From Dichetophora obliterata (lineage: Eukaryota; Arthropoda; Insecta; Diptera; Sciomyzidae), in the NCBI GenBank assembly GCA_963920525.1, contig OY986438.1, positions 184,572,888-184,636,887 of the forward strand: a stretch of 64,000 nucleotides of DNA, written 5' to 3'. Positions 55,850 to 64,000 of the stretch are shown here, piece by piece (within the stretch, counting starts at the first letter, position 1; each line of letters starts with the position of its first letter). The notes beneath the pieces were generated by a model. It was not told the origin of the DNA and did not search any database. It saw only the letters and a list, made by a program, of their open reading frames with translations. A program made the position numbers and the translations under genes.

Positions 55850-57313
55850 TGCACACCCGAAGAAAGGCGCTAAATTTTAAACCTCAGGGACCAGGGCTCC
55901 ACTCTCCGATCCATTGCCAAATCACTTGTGGTAGGTCTGTCTGTTTTGTGCAGAATGCACTTTATCATGCAGAAACTCACGGCAGACCAAAAAAACCTCA
56001 ACAACTTCAGTTATTCGGATTATTACTTTGGCTAAAAATGATCCTTTTAAGACTTATAGAGTCATTTCTATGGATATCGAAAGTTAAGTTTCTTCCGAAC
56101 TGTTCCCTGAAGACTCGAAGAAGCTAGTTTGCATGGTCAAATAGCCCGAAAAGTTCCATTACTTCGAAACAAAAATTTGAAGATTAGTTTGTCATTTGCC
56201 AAAAGTCATAAACATTGGTCTGGACCAGAAGGGGAAAAAAGTGGAGCATCATTTTATGGAGCAACGAAACCAAAATAAATATGTTTGGAAATTATTATGG
56301 ACAGCACTTTCGGCGTCCAAAGGGAAGTAATTTGATGTACGGTTCACAAAAAAAACCGTTCAACATGGAGAAGGCAACATTATGGTATGGGGATGTTTTT
56401 CGTGGTATGGTATTGGACCAACACATCAAATATCCGACAATATGGAAAAATTTTTTTGTAAAAATATTATGGAAAACGTAATATTTCCATATGCTGACGA
56501 AAATATCAGAATCTTTCACTAGAGTTGCATTACGCTCTCTTAATTTTAAAGGTTCAATGCCATCTTATAGTGCACGATGTCTGTTAGTTGGCCTGAAACC
56601 TTCGGAGACTAGGAGAAATATTTTGTCACTTCTTTTTGTCCATTACATTATTTCTGGGGTAGTTGATAGTCCAAAGTTGTTGGAACTAATAAATTTTAAT
56701 GTGCCTGCAAGGACTTTTAGGAATTTTGATCCGTTCTATTTGGAAATGTGTCACACTAATTATGCTGCAAACGCGACTATTTATAGAGTATTGAATTTGT
56801 TATAAATTTCAATCATAATTTAGGTTTTGCTATATCTAAGGATCAAATGAGAATTTTTCTTAATACCATTTTGTAATTAATTTCTTTGTTAATAACTTTT
56901 TCTAGTTTAGTCTGTAAGAAATATTGTTCAAAGACTATTGAAGTAAATAAATAAATAAAAATAAATAAATAAATAAAAATACGCCTCTTAAATGGATCTA
57001 CCATCAAAGTAACTATCCGAAACATATTTTCAAGTTAGTAAAGGATTATTTTCAGGACAACAACGTGACAGTATTTAATTGGCCAAGTCAGTCACCTGAC
57101 ATAAATCCAATAGAAAATCTTTGGATAGTCCTAAAACGAGAATTGGCAAAAGAAACCTTTTCAAATAAGGACCAATTATGGTCGTTTGTTGAAAAATCAT
57201 GGTATGATATACCAATCGTTACTTGCCGAAAGCTAATATCCAGTGTGCCCAGAAGAATCGCCAAAGTTGTACAGTATAAATTTGGCCATACCGGCTACCA
57301 ATCAGCAATGTAA
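55850..57313 (+). pseudogene. Tc1-family transposase, frameshifted and split by a LINE tail
   Basis: Piecing together frames one reads RDQGSTLRSIAKS and GRSVCFVQNALYHAETHGRP (paired-like DNA-binding region), WSIILWSNETKINMFG (first catalytic Asp replaced by Asn: SNE for SDE), NIMVWGCFSWYGIGP, MENVIFPYADEN, then after the LINE insertion PLKWIYHQSNYPKH, NNVTVFNWPSQSPDINPIEN (catalytic D and E) and the C-terminus ending at 57313. Several frameshifts, and the second catalytic Asp in QxD is lost (HQSNYPKH). Dead relic. Confidence 0.85.
56506..56975 (+). mobile_element. Non-LTR retrotransposon 3' end inserted in Tc1
   Basis: A severely 5'-truncated LINE. It encodes only the last 100 residues of ORF2 (RCLLVGLKPSETRRNILSLL, DSPKLLELINFNVPARTFRN, stop at 56803-56805), then a 3' UTR and an (AAAT)n tail. 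The flanks AAAATA (56500-56505) and AAAATA (56976-56981) are the probable target duplication; removing the insert restores the Tc1 frame ADEN-T-PLKW. The C-terminal motif is Jockey/I-like; no 3' match to the LINE at 6.9-9.9 kb. Confidence 0.8.
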
Positions 57314-57580
57314 GATTTACAAAAAAACCTGCTTTAAAAATCATTTAATTCTATTTTTATTTACAGGCTCTCAATGGGCTTTTTTTGGAAAAGCAATATC
57401 GGTGATTTATTTTTGATTAAGCTACAATGAAGTTGATTTAATTTTTTAAATTAATTTTTCTGGTTAAAGCTATTTAACATAATGTAAATAATTGTATTAT
57501 ACATAAATTTTGTTCCTTTATATATAGTAATGAAACTCATTTTCTGTTTGTTTATTTGTTTGGCCTTTATACAAATCTAA

Positions 57581-57719
57581 CTGCATTATTCTGTATCACG
57601 AAGAAGCACACCAACGATGAGAAAGACACGAGAAGCAATACTTTCTTCCATTCAAAACTGTATTGCTTCTCGTGTCTTTCTCATCGTTGGTGTGCATGTT
57701 CGTGATACAGAATAATGCA
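57581..57719. mobile_element. 139-bp palindromic MITE, copy 2, with known empty site
   Basis: CTGCATTATTCTGTATCACG … complement …CAGAATAATGCA. The left flank ends TCTAA and the right flank continues CTAAATGG. The copy of the host repeat at about 50975 reads AAATCTAAACGGCTGAAC without the insert, so the duplicated target is TAA (or CTAA). The 3-bp reading fits Harbinger. Sister of 27662-27801. Confidence 0.9.
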
Positions 57720-58510
57720 CTAAATGGCTCAACGGATTTCGCTCAAACTAGGTAAACATATTAAGTACATCGGAGCTTAAAATAATACATACTTAGTTTT
57801 TGCCACACCCCCTCTGAAATTTTTTAACTAACAGTGATTTTATTATTATAATACTTTTTACGATCCGAGATTTTTGTGTATTTAATTTAAAAATTTTTTT
57901 GTTATTTTGACATCAAAAACACTCACATATATTCAAAATTATAGAAATTTTCAGTACAACGACTTTTTCATTAAACCTCGTTACCTAAATATCAGAAAAA
58001 AAACGACATGAAAATCAAAGTTTGGTTTTTCGTTGCAAATATCTCCGCTGTCCACTAATATATATTATTCAAATTTTTTTTTGTTCAAAAGTTCAATAAA
58101 ATCACTTCACAAAAATATGTTGAACTGTACCGTTAAGTCAGTGTAACTATGTTTTATAATTATGTCAAAAAAGATCCAAAATATTGACTTTTTACTCAAT
58201 AAATTACTCAAAAATTGTTGTTGTTGTAAAAATGAAATTAATTAAAAATTACGCATCTGGCTACCTTTTGTATGACATAACATTCATTTGCAAAAATTCT
58301 TCCAGCTATGCGCAAAAATTATTTTACTGTTTTTGTCATCAAGGTTTAGACACACCACTTTGATTTTTATCGCGAAATTTATTTTTTCCAAAATGTTCTT
58401 TTTATATTTTTTAGAAAAAAGTCAAGTTTCAAAAATAATTTATGTGAAAAAATTACCCCAACATCTGTTTCCAATCAAAAGTTATGGCTAAAAATCTATT
58501 TTTTTATACC

Positions 58511-61500
58511 TTACTTACTTACTTAGTTGGCGCTACAACCGTATGTCGGTCTTGGCCTCATCTAAGAATTTGCGCCAGCCATTTCTGTCTTTCGCTTGCT
58601 GGCGCCAGTTGGAAATTCCAAGCTTCGTCAGGTTGTCCTCTACTTGGTCTTTCCAACGAAGATGCGGTCGTCCTCTTCTGCGTTGACCGCCGCTGGGTAC
58701 CGAATTGAATGTTTTCTTCACTGGAGCATCATCTTTCATGCGCTGAACATGACCAAGCCAGCGAAGCCGCTCGATTTTAATGCGCTTGACTATGTCGATG
58801 TCAGCGTACAGCTCATACAGTTCATCATTCCACCGTATTCGGTACTCGCCATTGACGCAGATTGGTCCGTAGATCTTACGAAGAATCTTTCTCTCGAATG
58901 CTCCTAAAGTCTTTTCATCTAAACTGCTCAGCGTCCAGGTTTGTGATGCGTAAAGTAGGACGGGCATGATGAGCGATTTATAGAGCGTGATTTTCGTTCG
59001 TCGAGAGAGGGCTCTGCTTCTCAATTGCCTACTGAGCCCAAAGTAACACCTGTTGGCAAGAGTTATTCTTCGTTTGATCTCAATGCTGATGTCGTTGGTA
59101 GAATTAATGCTGGATCCCAGATAAACGAAGTTCTTCACAACCTCGAAGGAGGTATTGTCAACGGTAACGTGGGTTCCAAGACGCTGGGACTGTTTGTTTG
59201 TTGACACTAAGTATTTCGTCTTGTCTGCATTCACTGACAGACCCATTCGACTTGACTCTCTTTCTAATCTGGAAAATGCTGCACTGACTTCGCGCGTATT
59301 ATGGCCAATGATATCTATGTCATCAGCATACGCAAGCAGCATAACACTCTTGTAGAATATTGTGCCACTACGTCTCAGATCAGCAGCTCGGATGATCTTT
59401 TCCATCATTAGGTTGAAAAAGTCGCACGATAAGGAATCACCTTGTCTGAAACTTCGTTTGGTAATAAATGGTGGGGAGAGGTCCTTCCCGATTTTAACTG
59501 CGCTGCTGGTGTTGCTCAGTGTCATCCTGCAAAGTCGTATTAGTTTTGCAGGAATACCAAATTCAGACATGGTGGAGTACAGGTGCTTCCTTATTGGGCT
59601 GTCGAAGGCGGCTTTGTAGTCGACAAAAAGATGGTGGGTGTCGACTTGTTTTTCTTGAGTCTTCTCCAAGATTTGTCGTAGCGTGAAAATCTGGTCGATG
59701 GTGGACTTTCCAGGTCTGAAGCCACACTGATAAGGTCCGATCAGTTCGTTTACAATGGGCTTCAATCTTTCACATAAGACGCTCGACAGGACCTTATATG
59801 CGATATTAAGAAGGCTTATCCCACGGTAATTGGCACAGATAGTGGGATCGCCTTTCTTGTGGATTGGGCAGAGCACACTGAGATTCCAATCGTTCGGAAT
59901 GCATTCTTCCGACCATATTCTGCATAGAAGCTCGTGAATGCATTTAAGTAGAGCTTCGCCTCCGTTCTTAAACAACTCAGCAGGTAAGCCATCAGCTCCC
60001 GCGGCTTTGTTATTTTTAAGCCGAGCTATAGCTGTCAGAACTTCATCATAGTCGGGCAGCGGAACCTCAACGCTGTCATCCAAAATTGGGGTTTCCGGAA
60101 TATCATCTCTATTGGCTGGATTGTTGTCAGCGTCGCCATTTAGAAGCTTAGAGAAATGTTCTCTCCATAACGTCAGTGTACTCTGGACATCTGTCACTAG
60201 ATTCCCGTTTTCATCCTTGCAGGAAGAGGCCCCGGTTTTAAAACCATCGGCAAGGCGTCTTATTTTTTCGAAAAATTTTCGGGCCTCATTCCTGTCACCA
60301 TACATCTCAATCTTCTCCTGCTCGCGCTTTTCTGCCTCTCTTTTTTTCCGCCTGAAAATATGTCTCTCTTCCCTCCTCTTTTCTTTGTATCGCTCCTTAG
60401 CAGCGCGCGTTACAACCGACTGCAGGGTGGCTTTGTAGGCGGCGTCTTTCTCTGCAGTGGCGTCGCGACACTCCTGGTCGTACCACTGGTTTCGGCTAGG
60501 GCGTTGGTAGCCAATCACCTCTTCAGCAGCCGCACGCATGGAGTTGGAAATGTGAGTCCACTGCGCGCATATATCATCGATTGGAGGAGTGCTTTGAAGC
60601 AGGAGTGAGAGTCGAGTGGCGAAAGCATCGGCTGTCTGTTTTGATTGCAGCTTATCGACGTCTAGCTTTCTCTGTGTAGGGTTGCGTGTATTCTTAGCTG
60701 CGCATAGACGTGTACGGATCTTGGCTGCAACAAGATAGTGATCCGAGTCAATGTTTGCACCACGGATCGTGCGTACATCCAATACACTGGAAGAGTGCCT
60801 TCCGTCGATCAAAACGTGATCAATTTGATTTTTTGTTTTTTGATCAGGGAACATCCAGGTGGCTTTATGAATATTGAGATGCTTGAATCTAGTGCTACTT
60901 ACGACCATGTTTCGTGCTGCGGCGAAGTCAATCAGCCTCATTCCGTTATCGGAGGTGTTGTCGTGGAGGCTGAACTTTCCGACTGTTGGACCAAAAATAT
61001 TTTCCTTGCCCACCTTAGCGTTGAAGTCACCAAGCACGATTTTTACGTCGTGACGGGGGCAGCGCTCGTAAGCATTTTCAAGGCGCTCGTAGAAAATTTC
61101 CTTGATCTCATCGTCCTTGTCTTCTGTCGGAGCGTGCGCACATATTAGGCTTATATTGAAAAATCTAACCTTGATGCGGATTATGGCAAGTCGTTCGTTC
61201 ACAGGTGTGAATCGCAGGACGTGGGGCCGTAGTCTCTTGCCAACTACAAATCCGCATCCAAACTCGTGCTTCTCCGCATGGCCGCTGTAGTAGATATCAC
61301 AGGGTGCATGCCGAATGCAACCCTGTCCCTTCCATCGCATTTCTTGGATAGCAGTGATATCAGCTTTGTATCTTTCCAAGACATCAGTCAGTTGGATAGA
61401 GGCACCTTCCCAATTAAGGGTTCGGACATTCCAGGTGCATATCCGTAAATCATTATCAGTTTTTCGTTTGCGGTAGTCGTCATCAGATTTGGGGATCAAT

Positions 61501-61763
61501 TTTCTTCTATTCTTGTTTGTTTTCATTGAAATTGGTTTTTACGGGTGGGCTTCAAACCCGACGCACAACCTATTTTAAGCCTAGGGAGGCCCGCCGCTCA
61601 GATTAGCCGCCAAACTAACGGTTGTCAGTTTTGACGTTGCCCAGGAAACACCACGTGGAGGTTTGAGTCGACTTGAGACGATTTCACAAAGATTATGCTG
61701 GCCTCGCCAGGTTGAGACAGTCAGACATGTTACATTGTTCCATCGCCCCCAGTTTCCCTCGAG
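58511..61763 (-). mobile_element. Full-length RTE-type non-LTR retrotransposon
   Basis: A 3253-bp element flanked by the 12-bp duplication TTTTTTTATACC (58499-58510, 61764-61775). On the minus strand it has a roughly 237-bp 5' leader starting CTCGAGGGAAACTGG, one ORF, and a 22-base 3' UTR ending in (GTAA)n. It is noticeably GC-richer than its surroundings. The complete ORF and matching long target duplication point to a recent insertion, later than that of the Helitron-like host repeat it interrupts. Confidence 0.92.
58533..61526 (-). CDS. RTE retrotransposon endonuclease/reverse transcriptase (997 aa)
   Basis: A single uninterrupted ORF that makes a DNA copy of its own RNA at a nick it cuts in the target (target-primed reverse transcription). 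The N-terminal APE-like endonuclease spans about residues 25-270, with TWNVR (31-35), QEMRW (61-65), GDFNAK (166-171) and SDH (261-263). A basic, probably helical linker lies at 375-410. The reverse transcriptase spans about 490-770, with WNLSVLCPIHKKGD near 547-560, YRGISLL (567-573), FVDYKAAFD (634-642), RQGDSLS (694-700) and catalytic YADD (733-736). The C-terminus has YASQTWTL and RWLGHVQRM. All catalytic motifs look intact. The ATG at 61524-61526 gives a length normal for RTE proteins. No separate ORF1. Activity is inferred, not shown. Confidence 0.95.
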   Translation of the reverse strand: MKTNKNRRKLIPKSDDDYRKRKTDNDLRICTWNVRTLNWEGASIQLTDVLERYKADITAIQEMRWKGQGCIRHAPCDIYYSGHAEKHEFGCGFVVGKRLRPHVLRFTPVNERLAIIRIKVRFFNISLICAHAPTEDKDDEIKEIFYERLENAYERCPRHDVKIVLGDFNAKVGKENIFGPTVGKFSLHDNTSDNGMRLIDFAAARNMVVSSTRFKHLNIHKATWMFPDQKTKNQIDHVLIDGRHSSSVLDVRTIRGANIDSDHYLVAAKIRTRLCAAKNTRNPTQRKLDVDKLQSKQTADAFATRLSLLLQSTPPIDDICAQWTHISNSMRAAAEEVIGYQRPSRNQWYDQECRDATAEKDAAYKATLQSVVTRAAKERYKEKRREERHIFRRKKREAEKREQEKIEMYGDRNEARKFFEKIRRLADGFKTGASSCKDENGNLVTDVQSTLTLWREHFSKLLNGDADNNPANRDDIPETPILDDSVEVPLPDYDEVLTAIARLKNNKAAGADGLPAELFKNGGEALLKCIHELLCRIWSEECIPNDWNLSVLCPIHKKGDPTICANYRGISLLNIAYKVLSSVLCERLKPIVNELIGPYQCGFRPGKSTIDQIFTLRQILEKTQEKQVDTHHLFVDYKAAFDSPIRKHLYSTMSEFGIPAKLIRLCRMTLSNTSSAVKIGKDLSPPFITKRSFRQGDSLSCDFFNLMMEKIIRAADLRRSGTIFYKSVMLLAYADDIDIIGHNTREVSAAFSRLERESSRMGLSVNADKTKYLVSTNKQSQRLGTHVTVDNTSFEVVKNFVYLGSSINSTNDISIEIKRRITLANRCYFGLSRQLRSRALSRRTKITLYKSLIMPVLLYASQTWTLSSLDEKTLGAFERKILRKIYGPICVNGEYRIRWNDELYELYADIDIVKRIKIERLRWLGHVQRMKDDAPVKKTFNSVPSGGQRRRGRPHLRWKDQVEDNLTKLGISNWRQQAKDRNGWRKFLDEAKTDIRL

Positions 61764-61817
61764 TTTTTTTATACCAGCTATATTAAAATTCTCTGTCCTA
61801 AATATCTTCCTCCTGTC

Positions 61818-62187
61818 GGAATTCAGTATTCGACCTCAATTAACACATGCAGTTTTACTGATAACATTTTATGGCATTTTTCAAGGGGGCGTGCCGCCTC
61901 CTATTTAACCCAAATTTTCGATATCGAATAGCTTTGGAGTTATAGGTCACACAGTCAGAATTCCGTATTCGACATAAATTAACAAATGAAGTTTGATTGG
62001 CAACATTTTATAAGCGTTGGAAAAGGGGGCGTGGCACGACCCATACAACCCAAATTTTCGATATTGAATAGCTTTGGAGTTGCAGGTTGCACAGCTTCGG
62101 AATTCAGTGTTCGACCGCAATTTACACATGCAGTCTCACTGATAACATTTTATGGGCGTTTGACAATGGCGCATGTCAGCAACACTC
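61818..62187 (+). repeat. Helitron-like satellite core (140-bp units, 2.6 copies)
   Basis: GAATTC/GAATTCC landmarks at 61819, 61958 and 62100 give periods of 139 and 142. Each unit has RTATTCGACC, TAACATTTTATGG/A, GGGGGCGTGSCRC and CCCAAATTTTCGATATYGAA. This is the internal tandem array of the element that ends at 62201. Confidence 0.85.
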
Positions 62188-62202
62188 CGGATTTCACCTA
62201 GT

Positions 62203-63045
62203 ATTTAATTAAAAAATAAAATGGATAATGGAAGAATGAAAATGTGCTTGTACTTATTATTTTGGCCATATGTGTATGTATGTTTATCTGTTCCACTAGT
62301 AACGGTGATTCGTTATAAAGTTGCACCCGCTCCCTACGCCATTGTCGCACTACGCCACTGTGCAGCTATAACATATCCAACAGCCAGGCATACAACAATC
62401 ACACAAACACAGCAACTCAACGTTGTAAACAGAAAAGCCCAGTAGGCATTGGCAGCGCTGGTAGCAGGCCTTCGTATGGATTTTAGAGTACTGTCGCACT
62501 CATATACACTTACACTTACTTTTTTATATGAAATGGGAAAATTGGTCACGCCTTCCGATCTCCTTGCTCAAAAGAGACCTGCCAGAAGCGCTCTTTCGAG
62601 AAGTCACGTTAGAAGGAAAAGCAATATAAATATCAACTTCAAATAAAAAACGACTAAAAATTTTAGATTTGACCCATGATCCTCTCATGCGGTGGTCCGA
62701 CAACTTACCCACTCGTCTACCGTGGTTGTTAAGTATGAATTGCTTATTTTGCATCAATACAAATGAAAGTTAGATTTCGGGAGCCCGAGTTCAAGACCCA
62801 ACTCGGACAAAAAATAAATTTTGTTTTTTAAATCTACAGTTTTTTACAAACTGTTCTGCGTATTTAAAAATTTTTTTAATATTTTTATAAATTTACTTTA
62901 TACAAAAATAAAGGAAAAGACTTGGAGTTTTTCCATATAAATATTTTCATATAATATAATATGTAATGTGTTTTTTCATATAAATTAATATGAAAAGAAT
63001 CAATACCTTCAAAAGGTAGGCCTTACAGAAGTACTCATCAATACA
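62203..63045. other. Intronic sequence, includes a tRNA-like stretch
   Basis: GC-balanced to 62640, AT-rich after 62810. Several short frames on both strands have no recognisable motifs. A second B-box-like word (CCGAGTTCAAGACCC) occurs on the plus strand at 62780. Confidence 0.4.
62664..62730 (-). repeat. tRNA-like sequence (possible SINE head)
   Basis: On the minus strand ACGGTAGACGAGTGGGTAAG (A-box region) and ATCATGGGTCAAATCT (B-box region). It shares the A-box region with 21383-21405. Probably a degenerate tRNA-derived repeat. Confidence 0.4.
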
Positions 63046-63058
63046 GTGATCATGGAAG

Positions 63059-63616
63059 GTGTATTGACGCCAATTATAGCAGTGGTAGCATGCCTTTTTT
63101 TGCGGAGCACAAAATGCCCACTGGGGTACTGCGCAGAAGATTTAATTTTTTGCGCACGCAGTATGCTATTTGTATCTTTGATTCATGCCATTTACCGACG
63201 ATCTCATTTCTACAGATCGTCACTAATACATAGTAATAGTAAGGCGATTCACGCCATATTAAACTTATATATATCACAAGATTAAATCCTAAATAAAGCA
63301 GCGTAGTCGGGTCTTGCCTAGGTCGTTGTCATACCGACCGTCACCGAATATCACCGAATTTCTCCGAGTCGTACACCGAACATCGTCAAACCAGCATACG
63401 AGAACTTCATAGGCAGATTCATTTACAACTGTATACGTATTGTTGCATATATTTATAATATTGTGTATTGTAATAAGAAAAACTTGCTCATAGAATTATA
63501 CACTAAGAGAATATATATATATATATACTGTGTACACTGCTTAAAATTACAAACAATAAAGCAGCAATTATAATAAGAGCATTAAATTCTTCAAGTCTTC
63601 TTATTTATTGGCGAAA
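63059..63616 (+). mobile_element. Possible solo LTR
   Basis: TGTATTGACGCC… could be the left end. AATAAA occurs twice, the second time at about 63558, followed by T-rich sequence and then TTGGCGAAAGTTCGAGGGCC at 63609 on, which resembles a primer-binding site downstream of an LTR. The LTR would end near 63608 in TATTTA rather than CA. No second LTR or internal coding region lies in the window, so this is tentative. Confidence 0.25.
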
Positions 63617-63893
63617 GTTCGAGGGCCTTTCGTCTGATCCTGGAGCGGCTGAGCATACCTCAGCCTTTGATTAAAACCCCCCCCCAGTAGTTTACTTCTA
63701 AACTACTTATCATAATTTGACAAATGAAAGAAAAGTCACTCAGAAAGCCATGAACTAAAAAATGTTTATAGTGATATAATTAACATCTCTGTTTATAATT
63801 TGATCATCAAATACTTGGTTAGTAGTTTTTACCTAAGATTATATGAAAATTATATCCCTAAAATAATTTATAAATTATTCAAAATGCACTTGC
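63617..63893 (-). other. Start of intron 1 of the NOS1AP-like gene
   Basis: On the minus strand this follows the donor GCAAGT at 63888-63893. It is A/T-rich, with a run of nine or ten C at about 63680. No other feature. Confidence 0.55.
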
Positions 63894-63896
63894 CTT
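63888..63896 (-). promoter_or_regulatory. GC-AG type 5' splice site
   Basis: Minus-strand AAG|GCAAGT. GC donors make up around 1% of introns and usually have a near-perfect U1 match otherwise, as here. The nearest GT alternative (GTGCAT, four bases further) fits the consensus poorly and would shift the frame. Confidence 0.65.
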
Positions 63897-63995
63897 AGCT
63901 TGAAATGTAATGCCATGAAAGAAGGCCTGCTCTGCATGCAGTGGCACGCGCAAGTCCTGATCGTCTTGTACCAGATCGTAGGGTGTCGACGGCAT
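63894..63995 (-). CDS. NOS1AP: First coding exon of a NOS1AP/CAPON-like PTB adaptor (partial)
   Basis: The minus-strand ATG at 63993-63995 (A at -3) opens 34 codons: MPSTPYDLVQDDQDLRVPLH then AEQAFFHGITFQAK. This matches the N-terminus of NOS1AP/CAPON (M-P-S-x-x-Y-x-L-V-x-D-x-x-D-L-R-I-P-L-H…A-F-x-H-G-I-x-F-x-A-K), where the PTB domain begins. NOS1AP links neuronal NO synthase and Scribble-type complexes to membranes through its PTB domain. Without splicing the frame hits TGA five codons on; with splicing after AAG the exon ends in phase 0 at the point where the family continues with its conserved Y-x-G. The donor is AAG|GCAAGT, a GC-type donor of good consensus. The rest of the gene lies outside the window: other exons should be leftward (3') and the 5' UTR rightward. 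Recognition rests on a short segment but is specific. Confidence 0.75.
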
Positions 63996-64000
63996 TCTTA

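Larger units (their letters stand above)
57521..62201 (+). mobile_element. Helitron-like (DINE-type) element carrying a MITE and an RTE
   Basis: Starts TATATAGTAATGAAACTCAT (compare TCTATAGTAATAAAACTCAT at 50918) after an A and ends CACCTAG before T at 62202, the expected A|T target. Without the MITE (57581-57719) and the RTE with one target copy (about 3265 bp) it is about 1.28 kb. It has a Helitron-like 5' part, and a 3' part with 2.6 tandem units of 140 bp (61818-62187). No coding sequence of its own. The start has TA in place of the usual TC. Confidence 0.65.

Noticed and set aside
58596..61290. Plus-strand frames of 60-136 codons opposite the RTE ORF
   Set aside because: They are antisense shadows of the 997-codon RTE frame, which has all family motifs.

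Overview
The window looks like nuclear DNA of a true fly, probably fruit-fly-like. It is very AT-rich, has long intergenic or intronic tracts, and is packed with insect-type transposable elements: RTE and CR1/Jockey-type non-LTR elements, irritans-type mariner, Tc1, piggyBac, hAT, Harbinger-like MITEs, Helitrons and tRNA-derived SINEs. No rRNA, CRISPR array, operon or intact tRNA gene was seen.

The only host coding sequence recognised lies at the extreme right end on the minus strand. It is a 34-codon exon whose protein matches the start of the PTB-domain adaptor NOS1AP/CAPON. It ends in phase 0 at what looks like a GC-type splice donor (AAG|GCAAGT). If this reading is right, most or all of the other 63.9 kb is one large first intron of that gene, which would explain the lack of other genes and the density of mobile DNA.

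Layout. 0-5 kb: paired hairpins, a Helitron-like repeat carrying two MITEs, and a LINE endonuclease relic carrying two more MITEs. 6.9-9.9 kb: a broken CR1/Jockey-type LINE. 13.9-17.0 kb: a Helitron with a helicase gene split by a Harbinger-type MITE. 17.5-23.3 kb: foldback and TIR elements. 24-28 kb: Helitron-like satellite cores, a SINE, a transposase C-terminus and a palindromic MITE. 28.7-33 kb: a cluster of hAT-like foldback elements, each built from its own short repeated motif. 34-44 kb: TTAA, Tigger-like, tandem-duplicated and small TIR elements. 44.7-46.6 kb: an internally deleted piggyBac and a mariner C-terminus. 48.2 kb: a GC-rich TIR element. 50.9-62.2 kb: Helitron-like repeats, a SINE/mariner chimeric duplication, a Tc1 relic interrupted by a LINE tail, and a 3.25-kb RTE retrotransposon with an intact 997-residue ORF and a 12-bp target duplication. 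63.0-63.6 kb: a possible LTR. 63.9 kb: the host exon.

Many boundaries could be fixed without database searches. Either an element interrupts a recognisable reading frame that is restored exactly when one target duplication is removed, or an unfilled copy of the same host repeat exists elsewhere in the window. Superfamily names for non-coding elements are inferred from TIR and target-duplication lengths.
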